From the NCBI GenBank assembly GCA_947095585.1, contig OX352761.1, positions 28,363,777 to 28,427,776 of the forward strand: DNA of 64,000 nt, read 5' to 3'. Every line of letters starts with the position of its first letter. Within the stretch, counting starts at the first letter, position 1. Shown piece by piece: positions 34,292 to 45,450 of this stretch. Position numbers and translations under genes: made by a program. The stretch comes from Nephrocerus scutellatus (lineage: Eukaryota > Arthropoda > Insecta > Diptera > Pipunculidae). Under the pieces are notes generated by a model, which had not been told where the DNA came from, ran no database searches, and worked only from the letters and a program-made list of their open reading frames with translations.

Positions 34292-37200
34292 AGTCTGGGG
34301 AAGCACCAACACTAACATCAGAGGTGAGCAACTCCTTAACTATTGTTCATCTAAAAATATTATGATAAACAACGTGGGGAACGATGCAACCTTCATAAAC
34401 GCCATACGGAGCGAAGTACTGGACCTTACCCTATCCGATACAAGGACGGCCAGCACGATCCATAAATGGCACGTAATGAAAGAGGCATCATTTTCCGACC
34501 ACATGTATATTAGATTCAATATTGAAACTCCTAACAGGGCTCAATCCCTTATAAGAACCCCTAAACATACTAATTGGCAAGTCTACTCAGACCAACTCAA
34601 ATGTAACTTAACTGGTATATGTACCCCAATTAACTCCATCGCTGAACTTGACAACTCAGCAAACGACCTTACCGAGGCAATCATAAACGCCTACCACGCA
34701 AGTTCACCTATAATTCGCATCAGGTGCACCAGGGACGTTCCATGGTGGAATCATGACCTCGAGGCTAAACGAAGAGAAGTTCGTAAACTCTTTAACAAAG
34801 CCAAGCGTACACACACCTGGACGGCCTATAAAATTGCCCTAACCAGATACAACGTGGCTTTAAGGGACAGCAAAAGAAAAAGCTGGAGAGAGTTTTGCGA
34901 AAGTATCGACACACTGCCAACAGCTTGTCGACTACACAAAGCCCTCTCACTTGACCACAATAATCCACTTGGTTCGGTGAAAAAACCAAACGGGGAACTG
35001 ACATCCTCTAGACAAGAAACCCTTGAGTGTCTGGTTAAGAGTCACTTTCCCAAGTGCATCATACTGGATAATCAAGAAGTATACGAGGATATAAACATGC
35101 ACCCACACCTTATCTCAACTGAAGCCTACAGACGCTCAGCCAGCATCTTCCCACCAGAAAGCATCCGCTGGGCGATAAACTCTTTTGGTCCATACAAGTC
35201 TCCAGGTGGAGACGGGCTGTATCCAATCCTCCTGCAGAAAGGCATTAAATTAATAGAACCAGTACTCGTAAAACTCTACAGAGCCAGTCACAGCCTAGAA
35301 TACGTTCCAAGGTGCTGGAGAGATGTGCGAGTTCTATTCTTACCAAAAGGAGGAAAGAAATCCCCCGAGGATACTAGGTCGTATAGACCTATCAGTCTTA
35401 CATCCTTCATCCTAAAGTCTATGGAGAAAATAATAGGCCATTACGTAAGATCGAATGCTCTCCAACGAACTCCCTTGAATACCAGCCAACACGCATACCA
35501 GACAGGTAAATCGACGGAAACAGCACTACATGAGCTGACAACGGAAATCGAAGACACACTTCGAAGCAAAGAAATGGTATTATGCGCCTTCATCGACATA
35601 CAAGGCGCTTTTGACAACACAAGCTTCGAAGTAATTCAAACACAATCCAGATCAAGGGGCATCGACTCCTCTACCATAGGATGGGTCATGAGCATGCTAA
35701 GAAGCAGGAAGATTCAAGCCTCATTCGGCGAGGAAAGCATCACAATAGCGGCAACCAGAGGCTGCCCACAAGGTGGTGTCCTATCGCCCCTTCTGTGGCT
35801 ATTAGTGATGGATCAGCTGCTCGCTAGGCTAGAAAACAACGGCCTAACTAATATTAGCTATGCAGATGACCTAGTCCTAGTAGTTCGCGGCAAATTCGAG
35901 AGCACGATAACAGATCGCATGCAGGTTGCTCTCAAACAAGTCAAAGACTGGTGTAAAGAGGTTGGACTAAGCGTCAATCCTGACAAGATAGTTTGCACCC
36001 TATTCACCAAAAGACAAAAAATAACGCTACCAGCAATACAATTCCAAGGCAAAACCATTCAATTAATGCCAGAAGCTAAATATTTAGGGGTACTGTTTGA
36101 CAAAAAACTAACATGGAACCCCCACATATCATATATCACAAACAAAGCTAATAAAGCTTACTTTGCCTGTCAGCGTATGTTTGGCAAAACGTGGGGAATA
36201 AACCCGCAAATTACTCTCTGGCTATACCAAAGCATAATCAGACCCAGGATCACATACGCGGCCCTGGTTTGGTGGCCAAAAACAGAGCAATCAACGACAC
36301 GCTCAAAACTGAACAAAATTCAAAGACTAATATGTCTAAGTGCAACGGGTGCAGCTAAGAGCTGCCCAACGGCAGCGCTGGAAAAACTTCTAGGACTTCC
36401 TCCCCTGCACATACACATCAAAAGCGAGGCTGTAGCAAGAGCCACAAAACTAGAAATACTTAAACAAATAAAGACAAACAAACTAGGACACACCAGCATC
36501 ATAACCAAAATAGACTTGGAATATGTAACTGTCCCACCATCAGACCTAATGATAAAAACTACTAATTTCAACAGGAATTTTTCAATTAAAATACCCGATC
36601 GGAATCAAGTTGAAAATATCATAAGTACCATTCCAAACCATGCATCCATCTGGTACACAGACGGATCAAAAACAAACACAGGAACCGGAGCAGGAGTATT
36701 CGGACCCAGAATAACCCTACGAATACCCCTAGGAAGATCTCCAACAGTATTCCAGGCAGAAACTATAGCAATAGAAGCCTGCGTACTGGAATGTACTAAA
36801 AGAAAGTACAGAAGAACCGAGATCTATGTGATCTCAGACAGTCAAGCAGCATTGCTAGCATTAAAAGGTCCAGTCTTTTACTCTAAAACAACGTGGAGCT
36901 GTTTCCGCCACTTAGAAGAACTGGCCAAAAACAACAAAATCACACTTATGTGGTCTCCCGGACACTCAGGCATATCAGGAAACGAGGCAGCAGACCTATG
37001 CGCAAGAGAAGGCGCAGAAGGAATTTTCACTGGCCCAGAACCCAGCATTGCCTATTCCAAATGCCATATCAACAGAAAAATTAAAGAGTGGGAAAACGCT
37101 ACTATCGAAGCAGAATGGAATTCTTCGCCTGGGATGAGACAAGCCAAGAAGCTTCTAAACTACAACATTAGTCACATGGACAGGGCCATCAAACTGGACC

Positions 37201-37558
37201 GCCATACACTAAGAACACTAATCTGGTATATGACAGGACATGGCCCATTCCGAGACCACCTTTTGAAAATAGGCAAATCCCAATCGGACCGCTGCCGATT
37301 CTGTAACGAGGCAAAGGAAACGTCAGAGCATATACTCTTCGTATGCGTAGCCCTCACCCAGAAAAGAATGAAACATCTCAAGGCCTATACGGTTCCATGG
37401 CCGAATGCCAGACCAATCGCATTGTCAGACGTGGTGGCATTCACGAAGGAACTGAACAACCACATAATGTGGTAAAACGTCAGGGACGCACAATAGACCT
37501 AAAGGTCGCAGTGCTCAGGGCTGTTCGGCCCCACCTAATATAATAATAATAATAATAA
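34292..37558 (+). mobile_element. Loa/I-group LINE insertion, 5'-truncated, intact from endonuclease tail to 3' end
   Basis: Bounded by 11-bp direct repeats. The 3' end is a TAATAATAAT microsatellite (37538-37558), as known for I and Loa elements. The 5' end falls inside the endonuclease domain: VWGSTNTNIRGEQLL at about 34293 is the end of the family's N/VWGS block. Related decayed copies are at 31750, 52570 (same group, different family) and the right edge. Confidence 0.9.
34362..37475 (+). CDS. LINE ORF2: partial endonuclease, reverse transcriptase, RNase H, zinc knuckle
   Basis: A 1037-codon open frame; it is actually open in frame back to 34278, because the true start was lost by 5' truncation. 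In order: endonuclease end (LDLTL, FSDHMYIRF, residues about 20-55); RT with SYRPISLTSF (about 345), IDIQGAFDN (motif A, about 413), RGCPQGGVLSPLLW (motif B, about 466), SYADDLVLVV (motif C, about 500), AKYLGVLFD (about 575); RNase H with WYTDGSKT (about 765), FQAETIAIE, ISDSQAALLAL and WSPGHSGISGNEAADL (about 865-880); and a CCHC-like CRFCNEAKETSEHILFVC (about 989). All RT and RNase H acidic residues are present with no stop or frameshift. The missing upstream endonuclease means it cannot start its own insertion as written. RNase H plus the TAA tail favours the Loa or I clade over Jockey or RTE. Confidence 0.93.
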   Translation: MINNVGNDATFINAIRSEVLDLTLSDTRTASTIHKWHVMKEASFSDHMYIRFNIETPNRAQSLIRTPKHTNWQVYSDQLKCNLTGICTPINSIAELDNSANDLTEAIINAYHASSPIIRIRCTRDVPWWNHDLEAKRREVRKLFNKAKRTHTWTAYKIALTRYNVALRDSKRKSWREFCESIDTLPTACRLHKALSLDHNNPLGSVKKPNGELTSSRQETLECLVKSHFPKCIILDNQEVYEDINMHPHLISTEAYRRSASIFPPESIRWAINSFGPYKSPGGDGLYPILLQKGIKLIEPVLVKLYRASHSLEYVPRCWRDVRVLFLPKGGKKSPEDTRSYRPISLTSFILKSMEKIIGHYVRSNALQRTPLNTSQHAYQTGKSTETALHELTTEIEDTLRSKEMVLCAFIDIQGAFDNTSFEVIQTQSRSRGIDSSTIGWVMSMLRSRKIQASFGEESITIAATRGCPQGGVLSPLLWLLVMDQLLARLENNGLTNISYADDLVLVVRGKFESTITDRMQVALKQVKDWCKEVGLSVNPDKIVCTLFTKRQKITLPAIQFQGKTIQLMPEAKYLGVLFDKKLTWNPHISYITNKANKAYFACQRMFGKTWGINPQITLWLYQSIIRPRITYAALVWWPKTEQSTTRSKLNKIQRLICLSATGAAKSCPTAALEKLLGLPPLHIHIKSEAVARATKLEILKQIKTNKLGHTSIITKIDLEYVTVPPSDLMIKTTNFNRNFSIKIPDRNQVENIISTIPNHASIWYTDGSKTNTGTGAGVFGPRITLRIPLGRSPTVFQAETIAIEACVLECTKRKYRRTEIYVISDSQAALLALKGPVFYSKTTWSCFRHLEELAKNNKITLMWSPGHSGISGNEAADLCAREGAEGIFTGPEPSIAYSKCHINRKIKEWENATIEAEWNSSPGMRQAKKLLNYNISHMDRAIKLDRHTLRTLIWYMTGHGPFRDHLLKIGKSQSDRCRFCNEAKETSEHILFVCVALTQKRMKHLKAYTVPWPNARPIALSDVVAFTKELNNHIMW

Positions 37559-37569
37559 AATGCGGATGT

Positions 37570-38529
37570 TCGATAAAGTCAAGGGCTTTGGAAATACATA
37601 CTTAGATCTCATGGATCTCGCAAGTATTTAACGAACGAAACAAACACAGTCTGCATTGAAGTTCTTTGTGGTTTTGAGGAGAACAACCATCCATGTATGT
37701 GTATGTATGTATGCAGCTGTGTTGATGAAAAAAATCTCGCCAAGGTTAAAAGTGATCATATGGCCAGAAGTTGAAGGACGTACTTCTATGTATCTTGTGT
37801 AGGGGTTTATTTATTTGTCAAAAAATATATTTTAAGAACATCTGTGGGATATTTACATTTGGCATACAAATTCTCATAAATCTCCCGGAATGTTTACCTT
37901 TCTCTACAAAAATACTTGGTAGCAGATCTAAATTCGAATTTGTTTTCTGTGTATCAAAATAAAACGAAATAAGGTTTTTCTGTTTGTTTCTAGGCTCTTA
38001 CTAACTGTAACCTAATTTAATGGATATAAATGGAGGCGAAAAAGTGAAAAATTAACAGCAAACATACGCTTTTTGAACTGAACGACATGAACAAATTGAA
38101 CAAAGGTCACACAATTTAAAGCAAAACTCCAGTATATACACCAGAGAATATACCGTGAATTCAGTTCAAGTGAACAAAGTTATTCTAACTACATTTATGT
38201 TCTTTTCTTCATTTGTGTCAGCTTCACTACATTGATAACATCTAACAACAATTTTACTAAATTACATTAAAGATTTCAGAGCAAAAATCTGCACATGAAT
38301 TTAAAATGGTGCAGTTCATTAGTTAACTCAGGATAACTAGAATCATAAATATTAATATACTCTTGGTTGCTAAAAGATAAACAAATCGTACTGCAGTCTG
38401 CCGAAAATCCAGGAACTTAATAATAAAATCTAAGTTATTGCTTTGATCGAGAAAAATTTCTTACAAAACCTTTTTAGCCTGATATATGATGTGGATTACG
38501 GGAGGCTATAATAATTAGTGCCAATGATA
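37570..38529. other. No gene recognised
   Basis: AT-rich unique DNA with a short GTATGTATGTATG run at about 37694. Confidence 0.3.
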
Positions 38530-38720
38530 ATTGTATTGTAAAACCCTATAAGCTCCGGTAAGCAAGACTCCTAGCCCTTTAAATTAGGATTTTTGGTTTG
38601 CGAAAGAGGCAGACCAAACCCAAACCCAAGGTATAACACACTTATACCAGGATATAGCGACCGAAGTAGAGATTTTTTAAGCCAGTTCAGGACCGGATAC
38701 CAGTTGAAATGACCAAGAAG
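38530..38720 (+). pseudogene. Possible decayed RTE-like 3' fragment
   Basis: ATAAGCTCCGGTAAGCAAGA resembles the LRWAGH segment. GAAAGAGGCAGACCAAACCC and CAGTTCAGGACCGGATACC resemble the basic 3' segment. Similarity is weak and the call is tentative. Confidence 0.35.
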
Positions 38721-38730
38721 AAAAAAATAG

Positions 38731-39540
38731 TGCATGGATTTCTGAGCATGGTGTTCGAATCCCGGAAAATACCAAAAGTATTTTTCACGGTCCCACCTCT
38801 CGCGAATGTAATCATATCCTATAGTAATAACTTGTCACGGAATACTTTTCAATTCGCCGTTCGGATACGGCATTAAATTGTAGGTCCCTTCCATTTGTGA
38901 AGTTGTCCATGTCCATGAAGCAATCCGATCAGCTTAAACACCAAGCTGCGACTGTTCCGTTCAAATGTTGAATCTGTGCTGTTGTATGGGTGCAGCACTT
39001 GGAAGGTGACCGCTACTATCACAAAAAGATTACAACGGTTCGTAAATAGGTGCCAACGGAACATCTTAAGGGTTTTCTGGCCTAACCGTATCTCTAACGA
39101 ACATCTTTACCAGAGAACGGGTCAGGAACCAATAGGCACAACCATCCAACGACGGAAGTGGCAGTAGATTGGTCATACACTACATACACGAAAAAGCGAC
39201 AGTTCCATAGCAAACTACGCAATGCAATGGAATCTGTTATCTCAGGATGGTAGAAGAACGGGTCGTCCGAGAAATACATGGCGCAGAACAGTTGAGGAGG
39301 AGTCACGGCATTTGGTGAAGAGTTGGAGAGAGCTGAAGCTCATTGCCAGGAACCGCACGCAATGGCGCGTAGGCGTAGTAGAGGCCCTAGGAACCACAAG
39401 GGGATATAGGACAAAAGTAAGTAAGTAAAGTTCCATTTGTGTGCAAAAATATACATGCACAACACAAATAAATGGTCGCGAGATGCTAGGATTTGGACCG
39501 CAACGGTTTCTTGCGCCGAATATTATTATTATTTTTATAG
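38731..39540 (+). mobile_element. tRNA-derived SINE, copy 3, split by an RTE-B insertion
   Basis: Left part 38731-38899 has B-box text GGTGTTCGAATCCC and the body to CCATTTGTG. The right part from 39431 resumes TTCCATTTGTGTGCAAAAAT and ends GCGCCGAATATTATTATT. The 5' A-box is truncated. The split is flanked by the 11-bp duplication TTCCATTTGTG (38889-38899 and 39431-39441). Confidence 0.9.
38900..39430 (+). mobile_element. RTE-like LINE type B, 5'-truncated, inside the SINE
   Basis: Carries only the C-terminal coding region: LRLFRSNVESVLLYGCSTWK (about 38942), RFVNRCQRNILRVFWPN (about 39040), a single in-frame stop at about 39165 (RKWQ then stop), then GRPRNTWRRTVEEES (about 39255) and ELKLIARNRTQWRVGVVEAL. 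The 3' tail is GTAAGTAAGTAAAG. The exact 11-bp duplication marks a relatively recent insertion. Confidence 0.9.
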
Positions 39541-39582
39541 TCTTCCGATCAGTCCAATTCAATGACCCGAAACCTGTAGATT

Positions 39583-39975
39583 TTAAATTCTCTATATTAA
39601 CTTCGCGTGACGGTGGCACGTCTGTTTTTCGGTGTGACGTGGAATCTTGCGATACATTTTTAACCCACTTCCCAAAGCCCGATTTTATGGAAATTTTGCA
39701 CAAATGTGTATTTCCGGAGACGTCACTTTCTATTAAAATTTAAATTTTCAATCAATTTTTTTAAAATGAACCCGATTTTCATTTATACACACGTGTATCT
39801 CCGATGGACGACACCTTTTGTAAAGATGTTGGAGACCCCGGGCCCCATAAATTTTTTATTTAAATTTCTTCAAATTTTAAACATATGTGTATCTCCGATG
39901 GACAAAACTTTTTGCAAAATTTTTGGGGTGAAGGGGACCTGTGGCCCGAAGTGTGTCCATTTTTTAATTTTTTGC
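39583..39975 (-). mobile_element. H element copy 8, short array
   Basis: Starts TTTTAAATTCTCTATATTAA with CGTGACGGTGGCACG. It has units with CAAATGTGTATTTCCGGAG, CACACGTGTATCTCCGATGG and CATATGTGTATCTCCGATGG. The 5' end is missing; it fades near 39975. Confidence 0.75.
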
Positions 39976-41027
39976 ATTTTTTGAAAGAAATAATATTTTC
40001 GAACTTTTGTGCAAAATGTAAATAGTAACACAGTCGAGATTTATCAGGACAAAATTTGTGTAGTATACGATTAATATGCGATGGAAAGCCATTTTAATAA
40101 CTTCGATGTCTTAAATATTATTTCTTATAACATTTTATCCTTATCGTTATTGTGACAGTATTTAAAACACCCAAGTAACTTCTTAATACGTAAAACGAAG
40201 AACATTCCACACATATTATAACAATTGTTCTTAATGAAAGCTGATTATAAGAAATCACAAAAATGCATGTATATCGGATATGTGATTTAATTACTCTTCC
40301 AAAAGGCAAATAGTAGAAAGACAGTCTTTTGTTCAAAAGCAAATACAAATGTATGTTGTGTAAATTTAATCACTAAGAATCACGTACATACATAAACGAG
40401 CATCAGTACTAGAAAACGTGCGCAAAAAAGGAAATCCGAAAGCACATTGAATGCAAGATGCTATATGATCTTCATTTTTCAAAGGGAAATGCACCTATTT
40501 AACAGTCGTTCACTCTTCCCCTTTTCTTTTTCAAGTGAATGATGGCAGCACTTAGTGTGATTGCAAAATAAAAAAACAAAGAGAAAATTACCTAACGATT
40601 TGATTTTTCTTTAGATAGAGCAATGATGCAAGTGTACCGAAGCTCTCGCTTTGTGGCTATACAAAGAAGATAATTTTTTCGCTGTACTTGACATTGAAAT
40701 TTCTACTGAGGGAGAGATCGATATACGAATTTATCAACAAGCATTCATCTTACGTCCAACTGCACCTGAGATGGGCACTCAATAGGAATTGATTTTTTGA
40801 CGTCAATGCTGTTAATAGATCATTGGAACAGGTTAACAATTTTGTTTATTTGGCACATGCTAATTATTTGAAATTTATTAGGGATATTGACAAATTAAAT
40901 AAATGACTATTTACGAATAGTTATATAATTACAAGTAATATATTTTTTATATCTGACAATAATTTTAGGTAGTATTCTTTAAATTATCGAATTAATCCAT
41001 TTATATAGATTGCGGATAGTGGGCGCC
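39976..41027. other. No gene recognised
   Basis: AT-rich unique DNA. A 76-codon minus-strand frame at 40118-40348 has no recognisable motif. Confidence 0.25.
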
Positions 41028-41205
41028 GTGGTTCTAGTGCTTAGTACGTAGGACTTCTGAGAAGGCGGTTCGGGGTTCGAGATTTTTGCATGGTTCCACC
41101 TCTCGCGAATGTCTGACAAACCTTCGAGAGTAATAACTTCTCACGGAAAGCTGCTCGACTCGCCTTTCGGATACGGCATTAAATTATAGGTTTTTCTTAT
41201 TGGAC
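41028..41205 (+). mobile_element. tRNA-derived SINE, copy 4 (3'-truncated)
   Basis: Begins GTGGGCGCCGTGGTTCTAGT (A box region), with B box GGGTTCGAGAT and body CACCTCTCGCGAATGTCTGA and GGATACGGCATTAAATTATA. It stops where the other copies read GGTCTCTTCC. Confidence 0.8.
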
Positions 41206-41934
41206 TCATCAATTTTAAATAAGGTTGACAAATTACATCTTATGAAAAAGAGGAATAAAGCGGCTATGGTAATTTTGTTGAAAAAACAAATATTTGGCAG
41301 TATTCCAAAACATATGGCATTAGAAAGGTATCTGGATGGGCCTTAAATTTGTGTCTGTGTGTTGAAGCCAAGTGGGTCTTAGATGCTCATTCATTCTAAT
41401 AAAAAATTCAAAATATTTTCAGGTGTAAAATTGCTTAAATATTTAGTTATTATGTAGAAACAATGTAAACAAAATGGCAAACTAATAATAGCTTTTTGCA
41501 CGAAAATTCAATTATATTTAAATGTAAAATGAGTGAGTGTGTGTGAGTGTGAGATGAATGTCAATGGTGTTTATGTAATCAAAGAACTATGTAAGCTCAT
41601 AAATGATATCGCATACATTATGAATAGTAAAAACAGTTGCTTATATTCTGATATAAGGTTAACTGCATAGCATTACAAAAAGAATCACGCTAAATTCAAA
41701 CTTAGTCTTGTCCCGGAGCTTTCATTTTACCAGCCTTTTTTACACTAATGATCAATTTAATCTGCCCAATTATTATTTACAGATTTTTGCACTGTTTTGT
41801 AAATTTAAAATGGCATTAATGTAAATGCTTAAACGCAGTTTAATTAAAAACGTTTAAAACGTGTATTATGCGTAGTAGTTTGCTTTGATCTGAAACAAAC
41901 AGAAACGCACAGACAGATAAAAAAATAATAAAAA
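41206..41934. other. No gene recognised
   Basis: AT-rich DNA with a GTGAGTGTGTGTGAGTGTG run at 41533. Confidence 0.25.
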
Positions 41935-42057
41935 CGTTTTCAACGCCCCTCGGCCATGGCGCCACTTTAAAATTTTTAAAAAAAGTTTTGTCGTCGGAGA
42001 AACACGTGTGTACATAATTTTAATAAACCGACGGGAAGTTTATATAGAGAATTCAAT
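41935..42057 (+). mobile_element. H element fragment
   Basis: One array unit (GAAACACGTGTGTACATAAT) plus the 3' end TTTATATAGAGAATTCAATA, with the microsatellite reduced to CGACGGG. Confidence 0.5.
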
Positions 42058-42114
42058 AAAAAGAAAAAGTAATATTTCTTGCATCAGCTTTTGCGGAAAA
42101 CAATGTAACTTCTG

Positions 42115-42440
42115 CTGGTTAATCTGGCTGAGGTAGAACCAACATCAAAACATGATAAAGTTATAAACTGCCCACTAAGTTATCGTCCAATAACACTCCT
42201 CATTGCTTGAAAAAGTCATCAAGTTTAAAGTGAATCGGCTCACAGATAGTAATAACATTATCTCTAATGAACAATTCGGATTTAGATCTCATCATTGAAC
42301 CACATTAAAAATTGCCTGTCTATAGGTGTTATTTTGTAGACATTACTAAGGCCTTTGAGACAGTTTGGCATGACTGACTTATTTATAAACGTACAAAATT
42401 ATCATGCGGTCCTTTGAATTTTGGGATTATTTCTTTTACA
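42115..42440 (+). pseudogene. Jockey-like RT fragment
   Basis: Broken forward reading: a YRP/IT-like block near 42180, NEQFGFRSHH near 42268, VDITKAFETVWHD (motif A) near 42337-42376. Several stops and frameshifts. It ends abruptly at the gypsy-like segment. Confidence 0.6.
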
Positions 42441-43740
42441 CACTGACATAATTCTTTATCATGACTTAATCTCCTACCATATATGATTTGCAAACCCTAT
42501 TTCGATCTTTCGGTTGTTTATTATAATTTTGAATTCTTATAATTTTCTCTACTGCAGCCTTTCGTATGTTCACCAAATCCCTAACTTCTTTATGGTCATC
42601 AATTTCTTTTAATTTTTCTTTTAATGGGTCTATCACTACTCCTCTTTGGCTTACCCCGAAAAGCAGTCGACTTGCACATGTAGCCGTACTTTTGTGAATG
42701 GAATGGCTTGAGGCGAACCTGTAGCAATCTTGACATATCGTACATTATTATCCTTCAAGAACTCCTCGAAAGCTTTTGAAGTAAACGCACTTCCTCTATC
42801 AGAAACCATTATTTTAGGTCTACTATATACACAGAAATAAGTCTTTAAACAGGCTAAAACTTCATTAGTACCAGTGGAGCGCACTGCATACAGCTTAGTA
42901 AATTTCGAAAAGGCAACTATAACTAAGAAAACATATTTCTTCTTTGATTCCTTAAAGGATACCGGGCCGAAATGATCTACATGGATCGTATCAAAATGCT
43001 CATCCCCTTTTGGTACGTTATGCAAGAGTACTTCGTGTTTCCCGGCCTTTGACGAGAATACTGTTCACTTTAAACAATTAGTTATGTAATTTTGGATTTT
43101 ATTTTTTCATTTTTGGAAACCAAATCAAATCAAAGCATCTAATATTTTTTCGCTTCCTACATGCCCCATTTCATCATGATATTTATTTAGTACACCCATT
43201 TCCATACTTTTTGGAACGTAAAAGAGAATATTCTGTCCCACTTTCCTACAAATCAAACCATTTCGTATGACATATAAACTGTTTTCTTTTTTTGTAATCG
43301 TTCTCTAATATTTTTTATATCATCATCTTTGTTTTGACAAGTTCTGTTCGAAAGTATTTTCTTCTAACACTAATACATTAGTCGTCCGACTGAGTGCATC
43401 TACGTGTTGCATCCTATTACATATAGTTTTGTAAATGAAGAGCCCATCTGGCAATCCTATGATTTATTTCTTTTTTATTTAACGTAAGCGTTAGCGAATT
43501 ACAATCCGTAAAAATCTTAAATTTCAAACCGTGTAGACATATTCTAAGCCGCTGGAGTGCAGTATCTCTAGTTCAAAACTATGATATTTGGATGCACAAT
43601 CTGTCGTTCGCTTGGAAAAGTAAAATAATGGATGGAATTTTTCATCTTTCTTCACTAAATCCCATTTCTTTTGGGTGTACCTCAGGGATAAGCATCTAGT
43701 ATGTTTTAACAACACCCACTTGCAGAGCGCGACATTTTCG
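42441..43740 (-). pseudogene. Ty3/gypsy-type LTR retroelement pol fragment (RNase H to integrase)
   Basis: Minus-strand order: end of RT/RNase H (FHPLFYFSKRTTD, SKYHSFELEIL at 43640-43560), RNase H continuation to about 43400, an HHCC-like zinc region near 43180-43060 (DEMGHVG), the integrase core 43025-42651 (DTIHVDHFGPV, KIMVSDRGSAFTSKAF), and a charged C-terminal segment to about 42500. The first two integrase acidic residues (D in VDHFG, D in SDRGS) are visible. The expected third (E) region is disrupted after SPQAIPF. No LTRs, gag or env were recognised on either side, so this is an isolated, broken remnant. Confidence 0.8.
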
Positions 43741-44285
43741 CCCGGTCAATGCCAACAGATATCATTGACGTTTTCCAATTTTCACTTAAAAAGATAGAAA
43801 AATACTACATGTTCTTACCTACATTTAGATGCAAAACTTATTTTTAAGAAACCATTCTCTAACACGATCAACGATCATTAAAATCAATCGGAATCAAAAA
43901 GTACAACATTTGGTTATAAACAGCCAATCCGAATTAAGTCTGGATAGTAAAAGAATAATTTTTAAAACTATTTTTTCACAAATACCTGCTACTTTCTATG
44001 ACGATTGTGCCGGCACGCATATTAAAAACTTACAAGTATGTCATGAGCAAAATCGTAAAATTGTTCCATGACGTACCCAGACTTTTCTACATATAGTCTG
44101 CATCGAAGTTCAAAGAGCAGGTGTCACTCTCCTACCGGTAGCAATATCGAAATTAATTAATCGATCGATTAATTATCGAAATTTAAAAAATTAAAATTTA
44201 GAATTTTCTTTTACTCATAACTCCACAATTGACCACGAATCGAACTGAAAATATAACCTTTCACTTTCTTTCTATCTTTCACCTT
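43741..44285. other. No gene recognised
   Basis: May be the upstream part of the gypsy remnant, but no motif is readable. An 80-codon plus frame at 43829-44071 is unrecognised. A 22-bp palindrome lies at 44154-44175. Confidence 0.3.
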
Positions 44286-45450
44286 TCTCGGACGACCCGT
44301 TCTTCAACCATCCTGAGACAACGGATTCCATTGCATTGCGTAGTTTGCTATGGAACTGTCGCCTTTTCGGAGTGTATGAGCAATCATCTGCCACTTCCGT
44401 CGTTGGATTGTTGTGCCTATTGGTTCCTGACCCGTTCTCTGGTAAAGATGTTTGTTAGGCCAGAAAACCCTTAAGATGTTCCGTGGGCACCTATTTACGA
44501 ACGGTTGTAATCTTTTTGTGATAGTAGTGGTCACCTTCCAAGTGCTGCACCCATACAAAAGCACAGATTCAACATTTGAACGGAACAGTCGCAGCTTGGT
44601 GTTTAAGCTGATCGCATTGCTTCGCCATATCATGGACATCATTTCAAACACTGATTTTGCTTTGCCGATTCGGTTGACAATGTCCTGTTCGGTTCCACCT
44701 TCGGTCGAAACAATACTCCCAAGATATTGGAAACTCACTACTCTCTCTACTACTCTCTCTCTACTGTCCAGCAATGTTAACTTGAGTTACTGAGTTAGTG
44801 CCGAGGTTGATGATTTTGGTTTTGGTAGTATTAATCTTCTCCCTTTTCACATTTGTTGTCATTTGGTGCAGCTCCATAATCCTGTGTGAGAGTAAAAAAA
44901 CGTCGTCAGCGTAGTCCAGATGTTTGAGTTGAGATGTAAGAGTCCAACAAATTCCTCCGTTCCCAGTAGATAAAGCTGCGCGAAGCACATCGCTAATCAC
45001 CAACAAAAAGAGTATCGGCGATAGAATGCAACCTTGTCGTACCCCACTAAGGATCTCGAATTCCTCTGACAGCTTTCAGCAGCACATGACATTTAGAGCC
45101 ATCATAGGTTGCTTTAAAAATAGCTATTAGTTTATCGGGTATACCTCACCTGCGCAAGGCGAGCCAGATAAACTGTCTGTTGACACTGTCAAACGCCTTC
45201 TCAAAATCGATGAACAGCAGGTGCAGTGGTTACCGGAATTCAACGCACTATTCAATAATGATCCGCAGGGTGTTTATGTGGTCTACACAGGAGGATCCAG
45301 TGCGGAAACCTGCTAGTTCGGCATCGAGTGTATCTTCCAGATGTTCCTTAATTCGCTCAAGTACTACTTTGGCTGTTACTTTTGCAACTGCAGGAAGAAG
45401 GCAAATGCCTCTCTAGTTTTCGCACTTCATAAGACTACCTTTTTTAGGGA
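44286..45450 (-). pseudogene. RTE-like LINE type B, RT and C-terminal region
   Basis: Minus-strand blocks from right to left: RGICLLPAVAKV near 45410, AFDSVNRQFIW (motif A area) near 45190, an LFLLVISDVLRAAL block near 45005, LDYADDVFLLSHR (motif C, YADD) near 44925-44885, SFQYLGSIVSTEGGTEQDI (about 44740), LRLFRSNVESVLLYGCSTWK (about 44600), NILRVFWPN, KWQMIAHTLRKG (about 44400) and ending in a WNPLSQDG block. Several stops upstream of 45006. It shares its 3' portion with the insertion at 38900-39430. Confidence 0.8.

Noticed and set aside
34792..37381. Antisense and alternate-frame ORFs over the 1037-codon LINE ORF
   Set aside because: They overlap a frame with complete RT and RNase H motifs and show no domain of their own.
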